Shown here: piece after piece, positions 24,451 through 32,810 of the stretch
How the letters are laid out: every line of letters begins with the position of its first letter
Numbering within the stretch: position 1 is the first letter of the stretch
From: Longimicrobiales bacterium
Lineage (GTDB): Bacteria; Gemmatimonadota; Gemmatimonadetes; Longimicrobiales; Gaopeijiaceae
Direction of reading: 5' to 3'
Length of the DNA: 64,000 nt
Assembly (NCBI GenBank): GCA_029245345.1
Contig: JAQWPM010000013.1
Coordinates: 1 to 64,000 of the forward strand
Notes under the pieces: model-generated
Seen by the model: the letters and a program-made list of their open reading frames with translations, nothing else
The model's database searches: none
What the model was told of the DNA's origin: nothing
Made by a program: the position numbers and the translations under genes

Positions 24451-25914
24451 TCAGCATTCACTCCATCGCTCCAAATATGCGTCCACGGACACCTTCCGCC
24501 GCGTCGACTTTGACGTCATCGACCGGACCTTTCCGAAGATGGGTCGCTCTGGCCATCCGCGGTCGAATCGTCCCATGGTCCAGAAGATGCCGCTGTAAGA
24601 GTTAGGGTCGCGTCCGTCGATGGCGTATCGATTGTTGAGTTCGACCATGACGTCGAGTGCTTCGCGTGGGTGCTCAGTCCACTCCAGGATCTTCTTTCCC
24701 CACAGCATGCGCAGGTAGTTGTGGATGCGGCCGGCCTGGACGAGTTGTCTTTGGGCGGCGTTCCACAGCTCGTCGTGCGTCTCTGCGTTGGTGAACTGCT
24801 CCAGCGAGTAGGTGTGGTCCCGTGGGTCCGACACGTGATCCTCCAGCGTGCCCCGCGCCCACTCCGGGAGCGTTTCGTAGCGCGCGTAGTCGGGCGCATG
24901 AGTGCAGTACCCATAGCCGAGCTCGCGCCACGTGATTAGTTGGTCCAGGAAGGCTTCGGCCGACTCGCTCATGCCCCACCAGCCCTTGCGGCGACCGTCC
25001 GCCTTTTCGGATAGCCGAAGCGGTGTCCAGCCCTCGGCTTGCGTGACCGTGCTGAAGATTTCGTGCGCTGAGATGTGTCCGTAATGTAGCCAGGTCGACA
25101 GCCCGCTTGGGGCGTCGAGGTCGGGATGGTTTCGCTCGTCCACATAGCGTGGGAGCCGGCCACGTACGAAGTCCAGCATCTCGGACCGCGCAGCTGTCGC
25201 TCCACCTTTCCACTCGGTGACCCCGACGGAGTGATCGATGGGAAGGGTGTCGACGAAGCCTCTCGAGGCGAGGTCCGTCTCCCTCGTGGGATCCCATCGC
25301 ACCGTGACGGAGTCGGGGAGCGCATCGAGCCTCGGAATCTGCAGTCCACTCAAGCTGTCTGCAGCCGGCATGTCTCCGAGGTGTGTAGGCAGCTCTGTGT
25401 GGAGAAAGCGGCGGAAGTGGTAGGCGGCTGTGAAAACGCGGTCGGTAGCCCGCAGTGGCAGGAGACCACAACTGTCCACGGCCTCCACGCGCACACCCTT
25501 GAGCCGTGCCGCAGCTTCGAGCAGTCGAGGTGTCCCGAATACCGGGGAGTCGTCTGTGATGACGGCGCAGGCGGAGTCTGCCAGAGTCGAGAGGAGACCG
25601 GAACCCGCTCCCGGCTTCGACTCGACGTAGGGGAAGTAGCAGACGGCCTTGGACGCGAGGACTCGCTCGTGCTCGAGCATGCCGTCGAGGATCGCCTGGT
25701 GGTGTCGATCGGATGCCCACCGGTACCCCGCGGAAATGGCCTCGAAGATCACGAGCGGCTTCTGCAGCGTCTCGGCGAGCTGTGCGGCATGGTCTAGGGC
25801 GTAGTTCCGTTCCAGGCGTCGGGTGGCCGTCATCCAATACAGGACGTATTGGCCATCCGCGCGCGTTGGCGCCGCGGTCAGCGCTCGCACCCTAATGGGT
25901 GGGACCGGACTCAC
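24451..25914 (-). CDS. Class II CPD photolyase
   Basis: The 487-residue product starts at the GTG at 25914, which overlaps the stop of the upstream SDR gene (GTGA). It shows the photolyase N-domain (VLYWMTATRRLERNYALDHA) and the FAD-binding C-domain, with AGRIHNYLRMLWGKKILEW and NRYAIDGRDPNSYSGIFWT. These two blocks are diagnostic for class II. It repairs cyclobutane pyrimidine dimers with blue/UV-A light in the cytoplasm. Being second in an operon with an SDR-DUF2867 gene is typical of light-induced clusters. Confidence 0.92.
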   Translation of the reverse strand: MSPVPPIRVRALTAAPTRADGQYVLYWMTATRRLERNYALDHAAQLAETLQKPLVIFEAISAGYRWASDRHHQAILDGMLEHERVLASKAVCYFPYVESKPGAGSGLLSTLADSACAVITDDSPVFGTPRLLEAAARLKGVRVEAVDSCGLLPLRATDRVFTAAYHFRRFLHTELPTHLGDMPAADSLSGLQIPRLDALPDSVTVRWDPTRETDLASRGFVDTLPIDHSVGVTEWKGGATAARSEMLDFVRGRLPRYVDERNHPDLDAPSGLSTWLHYGHISAHEIFSTVTQAEGWTPLRLSEKADGRRKGWWGMSESAEAFLDQLITWRELGYGYCTHAPDYARYETLPEWARGTLEDHVSDPRDHTYSLEQFTNAETHDELWNAAQRQLVQAGRIHNYLRMLWGKKILEWTEHPREALDVMVELNNRYAIDGRDPNSYSGIFWTMGRFDRGWPERPIFGKVRSMTSKSTRRKVSVDAYLERWSEC

Positions 25915-27395
25915 GACGACCCCCCGAGGGGGCTGAGGGCGTCTTTTGCGATCGCGCTCACCAGGTCACTGAAGATCCGGGCATGAAACGGATAGATGCC
26001 GTACCAATACAGCCACCCGAAAAATCCCGTCGGCGCAAAGAATGCGGTTTGCACCAGGCGCGTCTGGTTCCCTTCTGGAATCGCTTCGAACTGGAGCCAT
26101 GCCTGGCCTGGGACCTTCATTTCGGCTCGCAGTCGCAGCAGTGACGTGGGCTGATATTCCTCGACGCGCCAGAAATCCAGGGCCTCCCCCGGGTAGAGCA
26201 CGAGGGGGTCACGGCGGCCGCGCCGGAGTCCAGGGCCGCCAATCATCTGGTCGATGATCCCTCTAGCCGTCCAAGCCCAGTTCCAGACCCGCCAGCCCCG
26301 CGCGCCACCCAGGCTGGAGAATGCCGTGAAGACGTCGGCGGCTGGGGCGTCCACGAGCTTGGTCCTGACCTCTGTGACGACGCCTTCCTTGTCTTCCAGG
26401 AGAACACCCGGGTGGTTCGGTCCGCCGGAGACGCTCCAGCGAGTTGCGACCTTGCCGGTCCGCGTCCGCTCGAGCGCACGTGACACAGCCTCCCGGTATG
26501 GGATGGGGACGATGTCCGGGAACAGCTCCCGAGCCCGGCGCGTGTCCGCTACTCCGGGCTGAACCACGCCCTGAATCAGCGGGACAGCGAGACAGTTGGG
26601 AATCGGGGTGACGAGACCGACCCAGAGCGCTGCCAGGGAAGGAGCGAGCACGGGGACCGGGATTATGATGCGAGGCAAGCCCCGGACCGCAGCGTACCGC
26701 TCCATCATCTCCTTGAACGTGAGGCGGTCCGACCCGATGTCTGTGATGCCGATGGAGTCCACGCGCCCGACTGCCGCCACCAGATAGGCGAGCGCGTCGC
26801 GAATGCCGATCGGCTGCACCTCATTCAGGATCCACTTCGGCGCGACCATCACAGGGAGCCGTTCCGTCAGGTAGCGCACCATGTCGAACGATGCTGAGCC
26901 GTCCCCGATGATGGGGCCCGCTCGGAATTCTGTAACGGGTAGCCCTGCGTGGAGAATCGACACGATCTCGGCGCGGCTCTGCACATGCTCGGCGGTCGTG
27001 CCTCCCATGTCGTTCCCGGGAAGAAGTCCACCTAAGTAGATGACCTGGTCGACACCTTGAGCTGCCGCGACGAAGTTCTCGGCAGCCCGGCGATCTTGCG
27101 CGGCAAAGTCATCGCCCGAGCACATGGAGTGTACGAGGTAGTAGGCGACCGACACTCCGTCCAAAGCGTGCCGGACAGACATGAGGTCCATCAGATCGGC
27201 TTGTACGATTTCGACCTGAGCTGCCCAGGTGCGAGCCCGCGCGCACTTCGCGTCCCGGGCCATGACCCGAACCTTGTGTCCTGCTTCCAGCAAATCCTCG
27301 ACGAGCCGGCCGCCTACGTATCCCGTGGCACCCGTCACCAGAATGAGCCCGGGCGGCGGGGGCGTGGCTTCCGTTACTGGACTGGGCTGCTCCAT
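25911..27395 (-). CDS. SDR-DUF2867 NAD(P)-binding protein
   Basis: I use the ATG at 27395 (494 residues); a GTG at 27446 in frame would add 17 residues and intrude on the regulatory region. The N-domain is an atypical SDR: ILVTGATGYVGGRLVEDLLE, RVMARD, and VAYYLVHSM. The C-domain (about 330-490) is DUF2867-like: TKLVDAPAADVFTAFSSLGG, GWRVWNWAWTARGIIDQMIG and WLYWYGIYPFHARIF. This two-domain arrangement is often found beside photolyases and is light-responsive in several bacteria. Its reaction is not established. It is the first gene of the operon and shares a divergent regulatory region with the TspO-like/TonB gene. Confidence 0.85.
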   Translation of the reverse strand: MEQPSPVTEATPPPPGLILVTGATGYVGGRLVEDLLEAGHKVRVMARDAKCARARTWAAQVEIVQADLMDLMSVRHALDGVSVAYYLVHSMCSGDDFAAQDRRAAENFVAAAQGVDQVIYLGGLLPGNDMGGTTAEHVQSRAEIVSILHAGLPVTEFRAGPIIGDGSASFDMVRYLTERLPVMVAPKWILNEVQPIGIRDALAYLVAAVGRVDSIGITDIGSDRLTFKEMMERYAAVRGLPRIIIPVPVLAPSLAALWVGLVTPIPNCLAVPLIQGVVQPGVADTRRARELFPDIVPIPYREAVSRALERTRTGKVATRWSVSGGPNHPGVLLEDKEGVVTEVRTKLVDAPAADVFTAFSSLGGARGWRVWNWAWTARGIIDQMIGGPGLRRGRRDPLVLYPGEALDFWRVEEYQPTSLLRLRAEMKVPGQAWLQFEAIPEGNQTRLVQTAFFAPTGFFGWLYWYGIYPFHARIFSDLVSAIAKDALSPLGGSS

Positions 27396-27446
27396 CGTCG
27401 ATCGTTTGTAGAAGGAATGTGTGCCTACAGGGTTGTAGGATGGCAC

Positions 27447-27525
27447 ATTGTTGTGATTTGTCCAACTATTGTTAGACTATTGTATCACAAGTTTTGTGCT
27501 TCCCCAATCTCACACAGAGTCTTCG
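27447..27525. promoter_or_regulatory. Divergent promoter/operator with dyad and direct repeats
   Basis: This AT-rich gap separates the SDR-photolyase operon from the TspO-like gene. TTGTGAT at 27451-27457 is mirrored exactly by ATCACAA at 27484-27490. Between them is an imperfect 16-base dyad, TCCAACTATTGTTAGA (27461-27476), and a direct repeat ACTATTGT at 27465 and 27476, 11 bases apart. This looks like a compact two-sided operator. A MerR/CarH-type light regulator would fit the genes served, but no regulator gene is in the window. Confidence 0.55.
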
Positions 27526-30500
27526 ATGGCTGACACGGCGTTCTCGCCTCCTCGGGAGGACACCAGGGCAGGCGAGAGCGGGCGCGGGGCGGAAGGAGAC
27601 CTCGTCCGCCAAATCGCCGGTGTGTTGACGTTCGCTTTCGTGATGTGGCTCAACGGACTCGCGGGGGCGGGAACGCTCAGCGGTGAATCGATCGGGGTAA
27701 TCGCGAATCGCTACCCCTCGGCGTTCCTTCCAGCGGACTACGTCTTCGGGATCTGGGGCCTGATCTACCTGGCGCTGCTTGGCTTCACAATTTACCAGGC
27801 GCTTCCCGCTCAGCGCACCAATCCGGTTTTGCGCCGCCTCGGGTGGTGGTGGCCAGTCAACGGTCTGCTGAACGTAACTTGGATCGTGACGTTCTCGTTC
27901 AGCCACTTCGGGGCCGCTATGGTCATCATGCTCGCCTTGTTGGGCTCGCTCATCGTCATGCACCTCCGCATAGGGATCGAGGACGAGCTCGGGGTGATGG
28001 ACCGCGTTCTCGTGGCGCTCCCGTTCGCGCTCTACCTCTCTTGGATCTCGGTCGCAGTCATTGCGAACACCTTCCAGTACGTGACGTATCTCGGCTGGAA
28101 TATCCTTGGGCTCGGCGGCCCGTCGTGGTCCGTGATCATGATGATCATCGCGACCGTGCTCGGATCTTTCCTGGCGTGGCGTCGGCGGACGTGGGTGGCG
28201 CCCCTCGTAGTAGCCTGGGCGCTCGTTGGGATCGCGGTGCGGTTTGACGAGGTCCCGGTCATCGCGGTGACAGGGTGGGTGACGGCCTTGGCCGGGTTGG
28301 CGCTTCTGGCCGCCTCGCGGGCTGGAACCGGCTTGGGTCGCGGCGCCGTGGTCGTCTCCGTTTTCCTGGTTCTGTCGTTCGGGGACGCAGCGGCACAGGA
28401 GGCCTCACTGCGGGGTCGGGTGATGGACGCGGCGGACATGCGGCCGGTGCCGGGGGCGTTGGTCACCGTCGTGGAAACCGGCGCGCAGGTGCTCACCGGC
28501 GACGATGGCCGCTTTGTCGTGCGCGCTCTACCTCCAGGGCTCGTCTCAGTCGTGGTGGAGATGATCGGGTACGCGAGTGCTCGGCGAGCCGAGATCGTGC
28601 TGCAGTCGAGTCGTTCGACGTATGTCGAGTTCCAACTCGAACGGCAGGCGATACAGCTCGAGGGGATCGTCGTCGGTGCTCCGGCGTTCAGCGTCCCCAA
28701 TGCCGCGCCCACGTCTGTCCAGCTCTTGTCCAACGAAGAACTGCGCAGGACGCCGGGTGGGTTCATGGACATCTCGCGGACGTTACTCTCGTTGCCCGGT
28801 GTTCTCGGGGGTGTCGACAACCGGAATGACCTCCTGGTCCGAGGCGGAGGCCCAGGTGAGAACGCTTACTACCTGGATGGCATCCGCATTCCGCAGATCA
28901 ACCACTTCGCGACACAGGGCGCTTCCGGTGGCGCACTAGGGCTGGTCAACGTCGACTTCATCCGCGAGACCGAGTTCTTCAGCGGTGCATTTCCGGTTCG
29001 TTATGGAGACGCTCTGAGCTCGGTGCTGAGCATCGAGAATCGGCCGGGCAGCCCGGACGCCGTCAAAGGGGACTTCACGCTCGGTGCTACTGAAGCCGCA
29101 TTGACGCTGGACGGCCCCCTAGGCTCCAACGGCAATTGGCTGTTCAGTGTTCGGCGGTCGTACCTGCAGTACTTGTTCGCTGCGATCGGACTCCCCATCA
29201 GGCCTGACTACTGGGACGCTCAGTTCCGGCTGGAGTACGAGCCGACTGCAGTCGACCGCTTTCTGGTCGTCGGGATCGGCGCGGTCGACAACTTCGGGAT
29301 CGTTGCTCCCACGGCGGGAGACGAGTTCGACAACTTCGAGATCTTCGAGCGGGTCATCGATAATGACCAGCGGAGTTATACGGTCGGGGCAAGTTGGCGC
29401 CGGCTGATCTCGGGCGGGTTTGTCACGACCACGCTGAGTCGCTCGACGAGCGACTATACGTTCAGCGATCCAGGGTCTGATGGCATCCCTATCTTGACCA
29501 ACGAGAGCCTCGAAATTGACAGGAGATTCTCGACCCGTGCTGGTCTCGCCTTGGGCGACAAAGTCACGTTCGAGGGCGGCGTGGATCTGATGCGCACCTC
29601 CCTGGACGTGGGTCTTTTTCAGCGGGCTGTGCCCGGCGGTTCCTTGCCGGCCGACCTCGCATGGGACGGACAGAACGCCCTTTGGAAGCTCGCAGGTTAT
29701 GCCCAGTTGACTGGGGATGTGGGTGCGAGGACGACGTTGAGTGCCGGTGTTCGAGCGGACGAGGTTACGGCGCTCCAAAACGGGTTCGCTGTTTCACCCA
29801 GGGCCTCCGCAAAGGTGAGTCTGAGCAGCGACGTATCTGTGCAGGTGGCCGCTGGCGTATTCCACCAGTCGCCGAGCCTGTTGGCGCTCTCCGTCGAGGA
29901 AGGTGGTCGGCCGGTGAATCTGGGCCTGCGGCAGCAACGCAATGTCCAAGTCGCGGGCGGTCTATCGTGGGTCGCGAACCCGGGTCTTCGTATCACTGCG
30001 GAAGGTTTCTACAAGGATTACGACCGAGTGCCGCTCCTTCGCGACGACTCGCGGGTCGCGCTGTCCAACCTGGGCGGCGACTACGGCTTCGTCGGAGCAG
30101 AGCCGCTCACGGACGACGGCACAGGCCGCGCCCGGGGCTTGGAGCTCTTTGTTCAGCAGAAGCTCTTGGAGAGTGTCTACTTCTTGGGTGCGTACACGCT
30201 GTCGTGGAGTGAGTTCGCCGGCGGGGACGGGGTCCTTCGACCGTCTGCCTGGGACCGACGGCACGCAATGGATCTGACCCATGGCTTCCGGCCCAATGAG
30301 TCTTGGGAGTTTGGCGCGAAGCTAAGGTGGCTGTCCGGGCTCGCGACTACACCTTGGGACCTGGCTGCGTCTGAGGCCTCCTACGCCCTCACGGGTCGGG
30401 GCGTGCCGGATTGGGACAGGATTGGAAATATCCGGACACCGGTGTATCTCAGACTCGACCTACGTGCAGAGAGGCGGGTCAGCTACACCGGGTGGAACGC

Positions 30501-30648
30501 GGTCTTCTATCTCGATTTGCAGAATGTGCTGAATCGGAGGAACGCGGTCGGATTCGCCTATACCGAGAGCCCCGAATATCCCAACCGGATCAGGCCGATT
30601 GATGGTGCTGGATTCCTGCCGACGTTCGGGTTCAGTATCGAGTTTTAG
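27526..30648 (+). CDS. TspO-like membrane domain fused to TonB-dependent receptor
   Basis: One frame of 1040 codons from the ATG at 27526. Residues 30-265 form a TspO/MBR-like membrane protein with about seven spans (ADYVFGIWGLIYLALLG, WWWPVNGLLNVTWIVTFS, LGWNILGLGGPSW). Residues 275-291 (VVVSVFLVLSFGDAAAQ) look like a Sec signal with an AAQ cleavage site. A carboxypeptidase-like domain (295-375), a plug (LLVRGGGPGENAYYLDGIRI, FSGAFPVRYGDALSSVLS) and a beta-barrel ending FGFSIEF follow. Normally these are two proteins in two membranes. No stop and no convincing ribosome site separates them; a GTG at 28348 could start the receptor. Either a stop was lost, or an internal start or protease separates the products. 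Confidence 0.85.
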   Translation: MADTAFSPPREDTRAGESGRGAEGDLVRQIAGVLTFAFVMWLNGLAGAGTLSGESIGVIANRYPSAFLPADYVFGIWGLIYLALLGFTIYQALPAQRTNPVLRRLGWWWPVNGLLNVTWIVTFSFSHFGAAMVIMLALLGSLIVMHLRIGIEDELGVMDRVLVALPFALYLSWISVAVIANTFQYVTYLGWNILGLGGPSWSVIMMIIATVLGSFLAWRRRTWVAPLVVAWALVGIAVRFDEVPVIAVTGWVTALAGLALLAASRAGTGLGRGAVVVSVFLVLSFGDAAAQEASLRGRVMDAADMRPVPGALVTVVETGAQVLTGDDGRFVVRALPPGLVSVVVEMIGYASARRAEIVLQSSRSTYVEFQLERQAIQLEGIVVGAPAFSVPNAAPTSVQLLSNEELRRTPGGFMDISRTLLSLPGVLGGVDNRNDLLVRGGGPGENAYYLDGIRIPQINHFATQGASGGALGLVNVDFIRETEFFSGAFPVRYGDALSSVLSIENRPGSPDAVKGDFTLGATEAALTLDGPLGSNGNWLFSVRRSYLQYLFAAIGLPIRPDYWDAQFRLEYEPTAVDRFLVVGIGAVDNFGIVAPTAGDEFDNFEIFERVIDNDQRSYTVGASWRRLISGGFVTTTLSRSTSDYTFSDPGSDGIPILTNESLEIDRRFSTRAGLALGDKVTFEGGVDLMRTSLDVGLFQRAVPGGSLPADLAWDGQNALWKLAGYAQLTGDVGARTTLSAGVRADEVTALQNGFAVSPRASAKVSLSSDVSVQVAAGVFHQSPSLLALSVEEGGRPVNLGLRQQRNVQVAGGLSWVANPGLRITAEGFYKDYDRVPLLRDDSRVALSNLGGDYGFVGAEPLTDDGTGRARGLELFVQQKLLESVYFLGAYTLSWSEFAGGDGVLRPSAWDRRHAMDLTHGFRPNESWEFGAKLRWLSGLATTPWDLAASEASYALTGRGVPDWDRIGNIRTPVYLRLDLRAERRVSYTGWNAVFYLDLQNVLNRRNAVGFAYTESPEYPNRIRPIDGAGFLPTFGFSIEF

Positions 30649-30658
30649 GACGGGCTAG

Positions 30659-31001
30659 GAGGCTCGCCTGCATTGTCGGGCCCATGAGCACGGCGAAGAT
30701 CACCGTCCCTAGCCCGATCGAGCCACCTAGAAAGAACGCGATCACCAGCACCGTGGCCTCGATGCTGTTACGCGTGACCCGTAGGCTTCGTTTCACCTTT
30801 TGAGCCAGCCCCATCGCGAGGCCGTCGCGAGGCCCATCACCAGGACTCCACCGACAAACTGTACGCTTCCCCATAGGTAGCCGGATTGCGTCGGGAACCA
30901 AGTGACCTCTCGAAGCAGGTCTACCCATGGGCCGATTACGAGCATGTCTAAGACGGTCGCGACTCCGGGCTTCACTGTCCTGGCCAAAGGCCTCGTTGTG
31001 G
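30659..31001 (-). pseudogene. Rearranged partial copy of the yczE-like region
   Basis: 30659-30977 is nearly identical to 23425-23786, the 3' part of the YczE-like gene, but lacks 43 bases. In the intact copy those 43 bases comprise one TCGCGAGGCC plus 33 bases, lying before a second TCGCGAGGCC, so deletion between 10-base direct repeats explains the loss; it shifts the frame. From 30978 the copy jumps to sequence matching 24261-24284 (23 of 24 bases), so about 470 bases are also missing. No start codon or complete domain survives. The rest of the gap to 31142 holds nothing I can identify. Confidence 0.9.
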
Positions 31002-31142
31002 CAGTGCTCCGGTGAGTCGTTTCCGGCGAGGGCTCGCTGGGCCTCCCAAGCTAGAGAGCTTGAGCGGCATCATGATGGGAGCAGCTATGTCGATGTAAGA
31101 CGCGGATCCGGTACGGTCGCTGCCGGAGGAGTCAGAGAGGGG

Positions 31143-32765
31143 CTACCAGTCCGTCGGTACGTAGTCCTTTAGGAACTGGCCCCACATGTGCTCGCCCGTG
31201 TTCACTCCATTGATGATCGGGTCCACGATGCGTGCTGCTCCATCCACGATGTCGAGTGGCGGGTGGAAGCGATGCATCTCGGTCTTCATGGCTGCGATCG
31301 ATTCCGGATCCTCGTCCGTCACCCAGCCCGTATCGACGGCGTTCATATGGATGCCGTCGTTGTGATAATCGGTGGCTGACGTGCGCGTCATCATGTTCAG
31401 CGCGGCCTTTGCCATGTTCGTGTGCGGGTGGCGGGTCGTCTTCGCGTTTCGGTAGAACTGACCCTCTACTGCCGAGACGTTCACGATGTGTTTGTCTCGA
31501 TCGTCGGTGCGCATCATGAGTGGCTTGAGGCGCGCATTGAGGACAAAGGGTGCGACGGCGTTCACGAGCTGGACTTCCAGGAGTTCGACCGTGGGCACGT
31601 CGGCGAGGAGCATGCGCCACGAATTGGTCTCACGTAGATCGATCTGCTGGAGGTCTTGGTCCAAGCGGCCAATGGGGAAGAGCGCCTTCTGGGCTTCGGT
31701 CTCCTCCGGGAGGAGCGGGAGCTGGGACAACGCAGCGGCGTGCGTGAGTCCCGGGGCCGCAGCGTCGGCCGGAGCCACCGTGCCCACATCTGCTGCGGGA
31801 GCCTTCCCGTCGGGCAGCAAGTCGTATCCGCGAAGTCCCTCGTAGTCACCGAGCAGCTTCTGTACGTGCTGGGGGAAGGCATCGAGGGCGGCTGCTTCGT
31901 CCTCCATCATATGCGCGTAGAAGTCGGGCGGACGGCGCACGGTCTGGCACGCGTTGCTGATGATGATGTCCAGTCGGTCGCGAGTCCGAAGTAGCTCCGC
32001 ACAGAATGCCTCGACGCTAGGCGTGTGTCTGAGGTCGAGTCCGTAAATCTGGAGTCGGTCACCCCATTCGGCGAAGTCTTCCTCTTGGGCGTATCGGGCT
32101 GCCGCGTCCCGCGGAAAACGGGTCGTCACGATCAGGCTGGCCCCGCAGCGCAGGAGTTTGATGCCCGCCTGGTAGCCGATCTTCACGCGACCACCCGTGA
32201 GGAGTGCGACCTTGCCAGTCAGGTCCGCGAGTTCCCCCCGCTTCCGATAGTTCAATTCGGCGCATGGCGCGCAGAGCTGGTCGTAGAAGTGGTGCACATC
32301 AGTGAAGTGCTTCTTGCAGACGTAGCAGTGCTGGGTCTCGAGGCCCTCTGTGTATTCGGCCCCGGCGGATTCGTCGGAGGCTTCGTGTGCGGTTGCCGCT
32401 ACCTCGCCGGCCAACGTGGGGGCGAAGACGTTTGGCGTCGTGAAGGTCGGTTTCCGACGGAGTGTGCGGATGCCGGTGCGGTTCAGCAGTTCCTCGCCAC
32501 GGCGCTTCGCTTCGGCTTTGCGCTGCTTGGAGAGTTCTCGCGTGAGTTGGCGCCGCCGTGTCTCGTCTGGGTGCCACACCTTCCCGGCCGCGTGTACGAG
32601 GCGCCGTTGGGCGTTCTTGTCGACCTGCGCGAGAAGAGAACGGTCCTCACCGATCTGTTCCAGGAGGTCAGCCGCTGCCCGGATCTTGTCGGCGAGAGGG
32701 CCCTCGGTGGCCGAATCGTCCCCGGAGTCGTTCTGGGGCTCCTCGGGTTCGTCTTGTTTCAACAT
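31143..32765 (-). CDS. SDR-family protein with N-terminal zinc finger
   Basis: The 540-residue product has three parts. Residues 20-110 are charged and helical. Residues 145-175 form a Cys4-type finger, CYVC (147/150) and CAPC (165/168), with nearby histidines. Residues 180-540 are an SDR Rossmann domain (GKVALLTGGRVKIGYQAG, IISNACQTVRRPP) interrupted by an insertion of about 100 residues (280-390). The catalytic Ser is likely S431, but the YxxxK position aligns as T449...K453 (HTNMAKAALNMM), so the Tyr is missing there; YRNAK at 438-442 is an offset alternative. The reaction is unknown. It is monocistronic. Confidence 0.82.
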   Translation of the reverse strand: MLKQDEPEEPQNDSGDDSATEGPLADKIRAAADLLEQIGEDRSLLAQVDKNAQRRLVHAAGKVWHPDETRRRQLTRELSKQRKAEAKRRGEELLNRTGIRTLRRKPTFTTPNVFAPTLAGEVAATAHEASDESAGAEYTEGLETQHCYVCKKHFTDVHHFYDQLCAPCAELNYRKRGELADLTGKVALLTGGRVKIGYQAGIKLLRCGASLIVTTRFPRDAAARYAQEEDFAEWGDRLQIYGLDLRHTPSVEAFCAELLRTRDRLDIIISNACQTVRRPPDFYAHMMEDEAAALDAFPQHVQKLLGDYEGLRGYDLLPDGKAPAADVGTVAPADAAAPGLTHAAALSQLPLLPEETEAQKALFPIGRLDQDLQQIDLRETNSWRMLLADVPTVELLEVQLVNAVAPFVLNARLKPLMMRTDDRDKHIVNVSAVEGQFYRNAKTTRHPHTNMAKAALNMMTRTSATDYHNDGIHMNAVDTGWVTDEDPESIAAMKTEMHRFHPPLDIVDGAARIVDPIINGVNTGEHMWGQFLKDYVPTDW

Positions 32766-32810
32766 GGCAAGAAACTAAAGCCGGCCTGCCATGGGCCAAT
32801 GGATGGGCGA

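Noticed and set aside
24292..27531. The 15-base word GAGTCTTCGATGGCT occurs at 24292 and 27517, both times with ATG as a possible start
   Set aside because: One or two shared 15-mers are expected by chance in 64 kb, and flanking bases do not match, so it is not counted as part of the duplication.
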